Positions 52,975 to 60,825 of a stretch of DNA of 64,000 nt are shown here, one piece after another. The notes below the pieces were generated by a model, which was given only the letters and a program-made list of their open reading frames with translations, made no database searches and had not been told where the DNA came from. The position numbers and the translations under genes are program-made. Origin of the DNA: Acidobacteriota bacterium (GTDB lineage: Bacteria > Acidobacteriota > Terriglobia > Bryobacterales > Bryobacteraceae); assembly GCA_014584705.1 (NCBI GenBank), contig JACTMJ010000007.1, forward strand, positions 42,327 to 106,326, in the 5' to 3' direction. How positions within the stretch are numbered: position 1 is the stretch's first letter; each line of letters starts with the position of its first letter.

Positions 52975-55383
52975 ATGCGAAACGTTCTGCTTGCCTGGCT
53001 TGCTTTCGCCGCGCTGGCTCAAGCGCAATCGGTTTATCTCGTGCGAGGAGGCAGGCCCGAAGCAACGCTTATCGTCGGCCAGGGGGCCTCCCCCTTCTAC
53101 CGCTTCGTAGCCGCCGAGTTGAATCGGTACTTCGCCGCGATTAGCGGCTCGCCGCTTGCAGTGAATCCCTCCGGCGGGGCGACGCCTTCCGGCATCACCA
53201 TCGCGATTGGCGGTCCGGAGGTGAATCCGCTTGCTCGCCAGGCATCCGAGAAGAACCTGGCCGACTTCCGAGGCCTCAAGAAGGATGGCTATATTCTCAC
53301 GCGGGTGAAGCTCGATGGAAGGGACGTTCTGCTCGCGGGAGGTAACGACGAAGCCGCCACCATGTACGCGGCTTACGACCTCGTCGAGCGGCTCGGCGTC
53401 ACGTTTCTTCTCACCAAGGATATCCTGCCCGAACGGACCGCCGACCTGAAGGTGCCCGCACTGCCCGGACGTGTGGAGACCCCTTTTCCGCGAAGGGGAT
53501 TTTTCATCTCCAATATCTATCCGAACCGGGGGATGATGGACCTCTCGGAAGTCAAGAGCATGCTTGACCAGATGGCGAAGCTGAAGATGAATTACCTTCA
53601 GTTCTTCTGGTTCGCGCACGAGCCCTGGATCGATTTCAGCTACCGAGGCGAACACAAACTGCTCGGCGACGCCACCGGCCCCGAGACCGGCTACCTGACC
53701 TGGAGGTATCACTTCGGCTCTTATCTTGTGCGGGACTTGCCGGTCGGCAAGGAACTGTTCAAGGGGAAGAAGAAGATCGCGCCCGCCGAGTTCCAGAATG
53801 TCGAGACCCCCGAGCAGGCGTTCGCAACCGCCAAGGCGTTTCTGACGGAGATTATTCGCTACGCGAAGTCCCGGAAGATCAACGTGTGGCTGTGCATTGA
53901 TCCGACGACGTTGCCGGGAAACCTGGCACGGTATGCCCGGCGCGCCACGAACCTCGAGATTCCCTTTCATCCAATCCTCGGCGCGCACATGTGCCCGGCC
54001 GACCCAGTCCTGCATGAGATCAACGAGAGTCGCCTCAAGTCTCTCGTGGACACCTACCCGGAGGCGGAGGGTTATTTTCTATACCTCCCGGAGATGTTCC
54101 CCGATTGCCCGAACGAACAGGACCGGGAGTTCCTCGTCAGCCAGCGCGCGAAATTCGATGGCCTGCTCGCCCTCTGGGCGCCTTACACGGCCTATGAGCG
54201 CAACCCTGGCATCGTGCTCGATTCGAACATCGGTTCCATGCACATCGCCCAGCGGATGATCGCCGCCCGTGACCGGGTCGCGCCGCGAGCGAAGCTGGGA
54301 ATCGGAGGCTTCGGCCGGGCGTTCGCGCTTCCCTTCATGGACAAATTCTTCCCGAAGGATCTCGCATTCACGGATATGGAATCGCGGGCGATCTGGACTC
54401 CCACCGGAGTTCCGATGGAGGATTTTGGCGGCATGGGAGGCCGGGAGCGCACGCTGGTGCCGCGCATGGACGACGACAGCGCGATGTTCGGCATGCAGTT
54501 CAATCTGAATCTCTATTACAAGGACCGCATGCTTCTGGGAGCCCTGGAAAACGGGGTCTCGGGGTTTGCCGGGCAATTGAACCGCCCGCGCGGAACGGAG
54601 CAAAACTACCTCTACCTGGCCGAGGGTTCATGGAATCCGAAACTTACTCCGAACGAGTTCTACGCGAGCTATGCGCGCCGCGTCTTCGGCGATGCCGCCA
54701 GCAAGGATATGGAAGCCGCCTTTCACACGCTCGAAGAGAACGAGGAGTATCTTGGCTGGACCGGCCGCGGCAACTTTGGCTGCTGCGGGGTGATGCCGGA
54801 AATCTCGATGGCGTACAACCTGTACAAGCAGCCAAACCCATTCGACGGGCCGCGGGATTGGAGCGGGTTCATCAGCCGCAGTCACGACCAGATTCGATAC
54901 TTCACCCACAGCGTTGCGTTGTTAAACAGGGCAGTGCAGTCTCTTGATCGGGCCGGAGAGAGGATGGCTCCGCGCGGCCGCGAAGAACTGAACTATTTGA
55001 AGAACAAGACGGAGTCGTACGCCATGCTCCTTGAGACTCTGATCGCCGCGCGCCGCGGCTACGTCGCGTTTGATGAAGCCTTTCGCCTGCGCAAGGATCC
55101 GGCCTCCGCCGAGTTCATCCAGCGGCTCGACGAGAGCCTTCAACTCTTCACACAGGCGCGGCAATTGGGACGCAAGACCACGGAAAAGTTCGCCGAAAAC
55201 ATTGACCATACGTCGGACCTGGGCGTGCTACACAGGGCCAACCTGTTTCTGGTCACCGGGCTCGAACTCGTCGAGCAAACGATGACAAATATCAATCACT
55301 TCCACCATGGCAAGCGCTACACCGATCGCGTCGCGTGGAACCGAATCTACTACGACTTCCCGGAGTTTGCCCGGCAGCGTTAG
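52975..55383 (+). CDS. Large exported glycoside-hydrolase-like protein (GH67/GH115-type N-terminal domain)
   Basis: Protein of 802 aa with a signal peptide (MRNVLLAWLAFAALAQAQ). Residues about 20-165 match the alpha/beta N-terminal domain found in GH67, GH115 and GH20 enzymes (FVAAELNRYFAAISG and VLLAGGNDEAATMYAAYDLV, then ERLGVTFLL). A barrel-like region follows with FFISNIYPNRGMMDL, MNYLQFFWFAHEPW and YFLYLPEMFPDCPN, which offers a catalytic Glu. The C-terminal 200 residues are helical. Substrate unknown; a glucuronic-acid or amino-sugar polysaccharide fits the family. GGAAGGA precedes the ATG. Confidence 0.7.
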   Translation: MRNVLLAWLAFAALAQAQSVYLVRGGRPEATLIVGQGASPFYRFVAAELNRYFAAISGSPLAVNPSGGATPSGITIAIGGPEVNPLARQASEKNLADFRGLKKDGYILTRVKLDGRDVLLAGGNDEAATMYAAYDLVERLGVTFLLTKDILPERTADLKVPALPGRVETPFPRRGFFISNIYPNRGMMDLSEVKSMLDQMAKLKMNYLQFFWFAHEPWIDFSYRGEHKLLGDATGPETGYLTWRYHFGSYLVRDLPVGKELFKGKKKIAPAEFQNVETPEQAFATAKAFLTEIIRYAKSRKINVWLCIDPTTLPGNLARYARRATNLEIPFHPILGAHMCPADPVLHEINESRLKSLVDTYPEAEGYFLYLPEMFPDCPNEQDREFLVSQRAKFDGLLALWAPYTAYERNPGIVLDSNIGSMHIAQRMIAARDRVAPRAKLGIGGFGRAFALPFMDKFFPKDLAFTDMESRAIWTPTGVPMEDFGGMGGRERTLVPRMDDDSAMFGMQFNLNLYYKDRMLLGALENGVSGFAGQLNRPRGTEQNYLYLAEGSWNPKLTPNEFYASYARRVFGDAASKDMEAAFHTLEENEEYLGWTGRGNFGCCGVMPEISMAYNLYKQPNPFDGPRDWSGFISRSHDQIRYFTHSVALLNRAVQSLDRAGERMAPRGREELNYLKNKTESYAMLLETLIAARRGYVAFDEAFRLRKDPASAEFIQRLDESLQLFTQARQLGRKTTEKFAENIDHTSDLGVLHRANLFLVTGLELVEQTMTNINHFHHGKRYTDRVAWNRIYYDFPEFARQR

Positions 55384-55729
55384 CAGGCCAGCCCAGGGTG
55401 TCAGTCCAGGGACCGCACCGCGATATGCTGCACGAGCAACTGGAGGTGCTCTACCGGCGCGGCCGCATCATGCGGGGGTCTATTCTGTTTACTTCCGCTG
55501 CCGTGCTGTGCGTCAGCATTGGGGCCCTGGGTGCCTTGGGATTTCGATGCGGGGCGAGTTCACCGTCGGGGCGGCCAGTAGCCCCATTCATCGGGGCTTT
55601 GGCTTCGGGGAAGAATTTGCCGGATATATTTCCCCGGTTCATCCCGTGCTCGACAGGAACGGGGATTGAGACCATGCACGGAGGATGATACGATCCGAAC
55701 GCCTTTATCGGGCAAGGAGGCTTTCCCGG
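55384..55729. other. Intergenic region with a possible 72-aa small frame (55470-55688)
   Basis: This 346-bp region carries a copy of the inverted-repeat element near its start. A frame from ATG 55470 to about 55688 begins MRGSILFTSAAVLCVSIGAL, which looks like a hydrophobic leader, then a Gly/Ala/Pro-rich stretch. It has no clear ribosome binding site, and coding is uncertain. AAGGAGG at 55714-55720 belongs to the next gene. Confidence 0.3.
55387..55416 (+). repeat. Intergenic inverted-repeat element, copy 1 (imperfect)
   Basis: The sequence GCCAGCCCAGGGTGTCAGTC followed by CAGGGACCGC parallels the element at 58130-58161. It lies four bp after the stop of the preceding gene. The arms are less symmetrical than in the other copy. 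Confidence 0.55.
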
Positions 55730-58039
55730 ATGCGTCTGCTTGTGATTGCGGCTCTCGTTGCTTGCGGCCTCTTCGGACAGGCGGCTTCTTCGCTGTACTC
55801 GCGCGGCTATACGCTGATTCCCGAGCCGCAGCGAATCGAGATGCGGGGCGGTGATTTTGAGTTCGGCGATTCGTGGCACATTGGGCCGCTAAACGGAGTG
55901 AAGCCGGACGACGTCGCGATCGAAACCCTCAAAGAAGAACTGGCAGCGCGGCATGGCCTGCGCCTGGCTGGGCGTGAACCCGGCAAGGCAATTGCGTTCG
56001 AGATTCGAGCGAATTCGGTTGAGATCGGAAAGGCCATCGACCCTGACCGCGCGGCCCTGGCGGAACAGGCTTACCGGCTGCAGCTTGCACCCTCCGGAAT
56101 CCGAATTACGGCGAATGCCACTGCCGGGCTGTTTTACGGAGTTGAGACGCTGGTTCAGTTGGTGAAACGGGAACGGGGACGGCTTTTCCTGCCGGAAGGA
56201 GAGATCGTTGATTGGCCGGATGTGGGCTATCGGGAGGTCTTCTGGGACGAGCAGGAACACCTCGATCATTTCGACGTGCTCAAGCAGGCTGTGCGTCGCG
56301 CCGCTTTCTTCAAGGCCAATGCGATCTCCCTGCGACTGAATGAATACTTCGAGTACGCAGCGGCTCCGGCCCTTGTGGCTCCGCATGCGATGACCGCGGC
56401 GCAGTTGCAGGAGCTCACAGACTACGGGCTGCGCTATCACCTGCAGATTGTCCCCTATCTCGACGCCCCGGCACACGCCAACTTCATCCTGAGCCATGAC
56501 GAGTACAAACCCTTGCGCGAATACCCCAACATGGCGTTTGAGATGTGCTCCACCAATCCGGAGACATTCAAGCTGCTGGAAGGGATGTTCCAAAACCTGA
56601 TCGACGCCACGAAGGGATCGAAGTATTTCCACCTTTCGACCGATGAGGCGTGGTTTGTCGGCACGGCGGATCACGAAGGTTGCCGCGAAGCGCCCCGCGC
56701 AAGAGAGCTTGGAAGCCCGAGCAAACTGCTGGCGGAGTTTATCGGAAAGACAACCGGCTACTTGCAGAAACAGGGCAGGAAGGTCATTTTCTGGGGTGAG
56801 CATCCGCTTCAATCCGAAGATATCGCCTTGCTTCCGCGCGGCCTGATCAACGGAGAAGTATACGGCCCGATATACAACGAGGCATTCCGAAAGCAGGGCA
56901 TTCGGCAGATGATCTATACGAACTCGCAGCCGAACGATCCGCTCTTCCCCGCGTACTCCGTGCTCTCACCTCATGAGCAGGTGCATCCCCGCCGCACTGA
57001 GGAACGGGCGACATCTGTGTTCAATGAGATCTCACTCAGTGCGGCACGCGGGCAGACGGAGATTGCGGGAGTAGATATTTATGCCTGGGGCGATGCGGGA
57101 CCTCATCCTGAGACCTTCTGGCTCGGATACGCTGTGGGGCTCTCCGCCGCGTGGCGGCCGGGCTCGCCCGATCCAAAGGAGTTGGCGCACAATTTCTACC
57201 GCTTGTACTATGGCCGCGGAACGAGTGCGATGGACCGGCTCTATCAACTGATGAGCACCCAGGCGCAGTTCTACGGAAGCAGTTGGGATCGGGAACCGGC
57301 GGGCAATGAGCCGCTGATTTTTGGCTATTCGTACGGAATCGGACCCTTCACTCCGCAACACTCCGTACTTGCTCTGCCCCCGGTCCCGGAGGGAGCCTTC
57401 TTGCGACTGCGCGGAGATTCGAGTCGGGAGAATGCGCGGCGGACGGAGCTGGTATGGAAGTTCCTCGGCGAGAATGACGAACTGCTCAACCTGCTCTATC
57501 GAAACCTGCCGTCAGTGGAGTTCAATCGCTACAACCTCGAGGTGTATCTCTCCCTGGCCAAAGTATGCCGGCAGAATCTACTGCTGTTCCAGCACCTGGA
57601 CGAGATCGCAAAGAGCCTGGAGGAGGCGCGGGAGAGTGCCGGGAAATTACGGTATCCGGAGGCGCTGGCAGCGCTGGACAAGGCGATCGAAACGGCACGG
57701 AGAATCCGGGACGAGCGCAATGACGCTCTCGCGCAGCTCACCACCACCTGGTACAAGACCTGGTTTCCGCGGGTGCGGGAAGGCAACGGACGACACGCTC
57801 CGAGGGAGCCGATCCAGTTTGTTTCGATGGGTACGAGCGAGAGCGCGCGACGACGCCAGGAGGGGCTCCTCTATGTTTTTGAGCGGCAGTTTGCGCTCCC
57901 CTTCGGCGAGTGGGTGAACGAAGTGATCGCGGTCCGCAATCAGTATGCCGTAGCCCACGATCTCCCCGAACAGCCAATGACGTTTGATTGGCAAGACGCC
58001 ACCACGCTGCGGAGCGTCTCGGTGGATCGAGACCTGTGA
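55730..58039 (+). CDS. GH20 beta-N-acetylhexosaminidase-like exported enzyme
   Basis: Protein of 769 aa with a signal peptide (MRLLVIAALVACGLFGQAAS). Residues about 25-160 form the GH20 N-terminal alpha/beta domain (LIPEPQRIEMRGGDFEFG through GLFYGVETLVQLV). The catalytic barrel has YFHLSTDEAWFVG, where the family's catalytic Asp-Glu pair is kept although the usual preceding GG is replaced by ST, and later VIFWGEHPL. A long helical C-terminal part (about 540-740) is unusual. It would release terminal N-acetylhexosamine. AAGGAGG lies nine nt before the ATG at 55730; an upstream frame is not needed. Confidence 0.75.
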   Translation: MRLLVIAALVACGLFGQAASSLYSRGYTLIPEPQRIEMRGGDFEFGDSWHIGPLNGVKPDDVAIETLKEELAARHGLRLAGREPGKAIAFEIRANSVEIGKAIDPDRAALAEQAYRLQLAPSGIRITANATAGLFYGVETLVQLVKRERGRLFLPEGEIVDWPDVGYREVFWDEQEHLDHFDVLKQAVRRAAFFKANAISLRLNEYFEYAAAPALVAPHAMTAAQLQELTDYGLRYHLQIVPYLDAPAHANFILSHDEYKPLREYPNMAFEMCSTNPETFKLLEGMFQNLIDATKGSKYFHLSTDEAWFVGTADHEGCREAPRARELGSPSKLLAEFIGKTTGYLQKQGRKVIFWGEHPLQSEDIALLPRGLINGEVYGPIYNEAFRKQGIRQMIYTNSQPNDPLFPAYSVLSPHEQVHPRRTEERATSVFNEISLSAARGQTEIAGVDIYAWGDAGPHPETFWLGYAVGLSAAWRPGSPDPKELAHNFYRLYYGRGTSAMDRLYQLMSTQAQFYGSSWDREPAGNEPLIFGYSYGIGPFTPQHSVLALPPVPEGAFLRLRGDSSRENARRTELVWKFLGENDELLNLLYRNLPSVEFNRYNLEVYLSLAKVCRQNLLLFQHLDEIAKSLEEARESAGKLRYPEALAALDKAIETARRIRDERNDALAQLTTTWYKTWFPRVREGNGRHAPREPIQFVSMGTSESARRRQEGLLYVFERQFALPFGEWVNEVIAVRNQYAVAHDLPEQPMTFDWQDATTLRSVSVDRDL

Positions 58040-58134
58040 CGTAAACGAGGGAGTGTTTTCGGGGTCAGCTTTCGGGACCGTACTTTTCCATCGGCGATCC
58101 CACCCCAGAAAGCCCAGCGGGCGACAAAAGCCAG

Positions 58135-58154
58135 CCCTGGGCGTCAGCCCAGGG
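58135..58154. repeat. Perfect palindromic element CCCTGGGC-GTCA-GCCCAGGG
   Basis: Two 8-bp arms surround a 4-nt loop. The flanks GCCAG and CCGC match the element after 55383. It has the size and symmetry of a REP-like intergenic palindrome and abuts the 85-bp repeat. A T-tract is absent, so a simple terminator is less likely. Confidence 0.65.
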
Positions 58155-58155
58155 G

Positions 58156-58240
58156 CCCCGCGCCAACAACCCGGCCTCGCGCCAGGGAGTCCGCGGAGCA
58201 TCCGCCCCGCTCGGCGGTGCGACTTCCCGGCGACCACGCC
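58156..58240 (+). repeat. 85-bp dispersed repeat, copy 1 (upstream of higBA)
   Basis: Starts CCCCGCGCCAACAACCCGGC and ends CGACTTCCCGGCGACCACGCC. A direct copy with a few mismatches occurs at 59257-59340, on the other side of higBA. It is non-coding on both strands as far as I can tell. Confidence 0.85.
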
Positions 58241-58381
58241 ATCCGCATTCTCCTCGCCGACGATAGCCGGAACTGGCGGAGAACTCGAAATGGGCCTGCC
58301 ACGGGTTATCCATGCCGCCAGCAACGAGGCCTTGAACCGGGTGTTCCAATCCGGAGATTTCGTGCCTGCGCCAGCGCTCGG

Positions 58382-58410
58382 TTGCGGGCGTTGTACGAAT
58401 ATCGTATTAT
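58382..58410 (+). promoter_or_regulatory. Probable higBA promoter with overlapping operator palindrome
   Basis: TTGCGG (58382-58387) and TATTAT (58405-58410) are 17 bp apart, ten bp before the higB ATG, so the transcript would be almost leaderless. The palindrome TACGA-ATA-TCGTA at 58394-58406 overlaps the -10 box and could be the HigA operator. Motif-only evidence. Confidence 0.4.
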
Positions 58411-58419
58411 ACAGGTCGT

Positions 58420-58695
58420 ATGATTCGGACCTGCGGCCAGAAGGACGTGCAGCGTTTGCTGGAACGGCGCTTCAGCCGCAGGTTTCAAAGCATTGAGAAG
58501 GCGGCCCGGATTCGACTGGAACTACTGGACGCCGCCGTTTCGCTACGAGACCTGGAACTTCCCGGCCTCCGGTTGGAGGCCCTCAGAGGAGACCGGAACG
58601 GCCAGTACAGCATCCGGATAAACGACCAGTTCCGTATCTGTTTCGAATGGCGCGATGGAGACGCCTATAACGTAGAGATTGTTGACTACCACTAA
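58420..58695 (+). CDS. higB: HigB-type toxin (RelE/ParE superfamily)
   Basis: Ribosome-dependent mRNA-interferase-type toxin of 91 aa. Pattern: LLERRFSRRFQSIEKAARIRL, LRDLELPGLRLEALRGDRNG, then QYSIRINDQFRICFEWRDGDAY, which matches HigB/RelE plasmid-maintenance killers. It is followed 13 bp later by the HigA antitoxin in the toxin-first order typical of higBA. Confidence 0.92.
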   Translation: MIRTCGQKDVQRLLERRFSRRFQSIEKAARIRLELLDAAVSLRDLELPGLRLEALRGDRNGQYSIRINDQFRICFEWRDGDAYNVEIVDYH

Positions 58696-58708
58696 AGGAG
58701 ACGCTGAC

Positions 58709-59017
58709 ATGGCGATCAATCGAACGAAAAGGCTACCGCCTATCCACCCCGGTGATGTCCTGCGGGACCTTCTGGAAGAAGCCGGGCTCACTGCGAATGC
58801 CCTTGCCCTCGCGCTGCGGGTTCCCGCCAACCGGATCGGAGGTATCGTCAAGCGACAGCGCGGCATCACCGCGGATACGGCTCTGCGCCTGGCCCGCTAT
58901 TTCGGGACATCGGCCCAGATGTGGCTGAACCTTCAGTCCAAGTATGATCTCGCGATCGCGGAGGACGCCGTGAGCCGCCGAATCGAACAAGAAGTTCTCC
59001 CTCGTTCCGCTGCTTAA
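58709..59017 (+). CDS. higA: HigA-type antitoxin
   Basis: Antitoxin of 102 aa with an XRE helix-turn-helix: PPIHPGDVLRDLLEEAGLTA, ALALRVPANRIGGIVKRQRG and LARYFGTSAQMWLNLQSKYD, all hallmarks of HigA. AAGGAGA lies ten nt before the ATG at 58709; in-frame codons ten residues upstream fall inside higB. It neutralises HigB and represses its own operon. Confidence 0.93.
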   Translation: MAINRTKRLPPIHPGDVLRDLLEEAGLTANALALALRVPANRIGGIVKRQRGITADTALRLARYFGTSAQMWLNLQSKYDLAIAEDAVSRRIEQEVLPRSAA

Positions 59018-59070
59018 AGACCCACTGCATTCAGGAATCGGCACCACCCTTCACCGTCCTCCTGCACCAG

Positions 59071-59130
59071 CCGTCGCGTGATCGCAAAGCAGCAAACCGT
59101 CGCGTGATCGCAAAGCAGCAGACCGTCGCG
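59071..59130 (+). repeat. 26-bp tandem repeat (2.3 copies)
   Basis: The unit begins CCGTCGCGTGATCGCAAAGC and recurs at 59071, 59097 and, partly, 59123. The first two copies differ by one base. It lies 54 bp after the higA stop. Confidence 0.9.
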
Positions 59131-59256
59131 TCCACGACAGGCTGCCCATTAGCCAGGCGTTTTACACGCCTGGATTCGTGCCCCCCTCCCAACCCGCCGC
59201 ACCACGTCAGTGGTGCCACCAACATCCGCCCACCCTCGCGCCCCCCAATCGGCGAT

Positions 59257-59340
59257 CCCCGCGCCAACAATCCAGCCTCGCGCAGCGAGTCCGTGGAGCA
59301 TCCGCCCCATTTGGCGGTGCGACTTCCCGGCGGCCACGCC
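59257..59340 (+). repeat. 85-bp dispersed repeat, copy 2 (downstream of higA)
   Basis: Direct copy of 58156-58240, starting CCCCGCGCCAACAATCCAGC and ending CGACTTCCCGGCGGCCACGCC. Differences are scattered single bases plus one single-base indel. The two copies flank higBA. Confidence 0.85.
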
Positions 59341-59532
59341 CGCTGCATCCGGATTGGCACCGGATAGCCCGCACACTTCGCCCGCTCGCCACAGCTCTGC
59401 CTCACGTGCTCCGCCCCCGCCCGCGCTCCGGTATCCGATCCCCTTCCGGTGAACGAAGCGGGACGCACACCAGTGCCAAATGCGTTCCAGCATCGCAAAA
59501 ACGGACGAAAGCCCTGGAGGTTCTGGAATCAA

Positions 59533-59718
59533 TCACCACTGCTCAAAAGAAATTCGTATTCTCCAAACTCCCGCCATCCAAACCTCTTTGTCAGCCACGG
59601 GAACCCCTGGCTGCAGGCTTTCCTCCACAATCCGCCGCTGCAACGTCCGCCACCGAAACACCCGCCGCGGCGCATCATCGCCCTGCATCTCGAAACGACT
59701 GCTCCCCTTGCGCAGCAT
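59533..59718 (-). pseudogene. Relic of an IS66/IS3-type transposase accessory gene
   Basis: A 61-codon minus-strand frame contains RRVFRWRTLQRRIVEESLQPGVPVADK. The part LQRRIVEESLQPGVPVAD resembles the EEKRRIVEESLxPGASVAxVARRHGV helix-turn-helix region of IS66/IS3 OrfA proteins. After it the frame is lost; a neighbouring frame reads GGSLENTNFF, comparable to HGVNANQLF. No full transposase or terminal inverted repeats were found. The similarity is short and judged by eye. Confidence 0.35.
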
Positions 59719-59874
59719 GCGCCTCCCCCACTGTGGAGAAGAAGCAGGGCACAGGGAAGACGGCGGTGGGCGGACGCTTCCCTTTGACCTCTATTTCCGG
59801 GAGGCAGAAAGACCACATGTTGTGCCCAGCCACTGCGCTAAGAAACCGGTCGGCAAGGGTTGACGCAGTTGGCG

Positions 59875-59894
59875 CTCGGACAGAGCTGTCCGAG
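59875..59894 (+). promoter_or_regulatory. Operator-like palindrome before hicA
   Basis: CTCGGACA and TGTCCGAG are perfect 8-bp arms with a 4-nt spacer (GAGC), six bp before the hicA-like ATG. A TTGACG at 59860-59865 may be the -35 box. HicB antitoxins with an HTH domain bind such sites. No clear -10 was seen. Confidence 0.4.
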
Positions 59895-59900
59895 ACTGAA

Positions 59901-60116
59901 ATGGTGAGGGGGCGCGGAGTTCGAGCGGAGATCCCGGAAGCTGGCGCGCAGCCGAAGCTTACCTGCCAGTTTTTGGCCGACCAGGGAAAAGGCAGCCACG
60001 GTCGCCTCTATTTCGGCGACGCGTTCACCACGCTCAAAGATCGCAATAAGGAGATTGGCCGCGACCTGTTGGCCAAGATGCGCGCGCACCTGAAGATCGA
60101 TCTGCGCGACCTATAG
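59901..60116 (+). CDS. hicA: HicA-like toxin, apparently scrambled by two compensating indels
   Basis: Frame of 71 aa. The C-terminal part FLADQGKGSHGRLYFGDAFT, then TLKDRNKEIGRDLLAKMRAH, matches HicA mRNA interferases and keeps the catalytic His of KGSH. The expected N-terminal helix is absent from this frame. It appears one base out of frame at 59917-59967, reading EFERRSRKLARSRSLPA. A +1 change near 59916 and a -1 change near 59968 would restore a normal HicA. The present frame therefore encodes a scrambled first helix, and the toxin may be inactive. The hicB gene follows after 11 bp. Confidence 0.6.
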   Translation: MVRGRGVRAEIPEAGAQPKLTCQFLADQGKGSHGRLYFGDAFTTLKDRNKEIGRDLLAKMRAHLKIDLRDL

Positions 60117-60127
60117 GAGGCAAACGC

Positions 60128-60562
60128 ATGCCCCTGTTTAGCTACCCCGCGAACTTCACCACCGGCAGCGACGGTCGCGTGCTGGTCGAGTTCATCGATC
60201 TGCCCTGCGTGGCTACGGACAGCAAAGACGAGCGCGACGCAATGGAAGAAGCTATCAATGCTCTCGGCTCCGATCTCTCGATCCGTCTCTCCCATCCGGA
60301 GGTGATCCCAACGTCGTCACCAACGAAGCGGAACCAGCGCCTCGTGCCTGTGTCACTCTGGCTGGCGCCGAAGCTTGCTCTCTACCTGAAGATGCGTGAT
60401 CAGCGTATAAGTAACTCCGAGTTAGCCCGCCGCCTGAGCCTGCACGAGCGGGTAATCCGCCGCATGCTCGATCCCAAACACGCCCCCACGGCCGAGAAGA
60501 TCCAAGCCGCCCTCGCGGTCCTTGGCAAGCACATGATCGTTGAAGTCCGTGACGCCGCCTGA
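60128..60562 (+). CDS. hicB: HicB-family antitoxin
   Basis: Antitoxin of 144 aa. The N-terminal part (about 1-60) is the degenerate RNase-H-like HicB domain (VLVEFIDLPCVATDSKDERDAMEEAINAL). The C-terminal part is a helix-turn-helix (ISNSELARRLSLHERVIRRMLDPKHAP). AGGAGG lies seven nt before the ATG, directly at the hicA stop. It should bind HicA and repress the operon. It looks intact although the toxin seems damaged. Confidence 0.85.
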   Translation: MPLFSYPANFTTGSDGRVLVEFIDLPCVATDSKDERDAMEEAINALGSDLSIRLSHPEVIPTSSPTKRNQRLVPVSLWLAPKLALYLKMRDQRISNSELARRLSLHERVIRRMLDPKHAPTAEKIQAALAVLGKHMIVEVRDAA

Positions 60563-60825
60563 GGCAATGCCGAGTTCGCGGCGTGTCCGTGTGCTGTGGC
60601 GAGGTCACGTTGTGGCTCTCGAGCGAAGCGAAATCCCGGCTCCTCATATCTCCCGCGCAAACCTACTCGATACCCGGTACCCGGCATCCATGTGCGCAAC
60701 CCAAGGAATGCTTTCAGCATGCGGCGAATTCGTCGTAGAAACGCAACTGTGGCGTAGGCAGGCCGCCCCTGCTAAGAATCGGCATAATCTTGCTCCAGGC
60801 TGCTGCGTGACATAAGATTTTGACG

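Larger units (their letters stand above)
58040..58419. other. Intergenic region with repeat elements ahead of higBA
   Basis: This 380-bp region contains the palindromic element at 58135-58154, the 85-bp repeat at 58156-58240 and the higBA promoter at its end. No credible gene was seen. Confidence 0.5.
59018..59900. other. Long non-coding stretch between the two toxin-antitoxin loci
   Basis: This 883-bp region contains a 26-bp tandem repeat, the second copy of the 85-bp dispersed repeat, a transposase relic on the minus strand and an operator-like palindrome before hicA. A plus frame is open across much of it (59178 onward) but reads as Pro/Arg/Ser-rich and crosses the repeat, so I do not call it. 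Confidence 0.6.

Noticed and set aside
59178..59900. Upstream part of a 312-codon plus frame running into hicA
   Set aside because: It crosses a dispersed repeat, is Pro/Arg/Ser-rich and shows no family pattern. Only the last 71 codons resemble a protein family.
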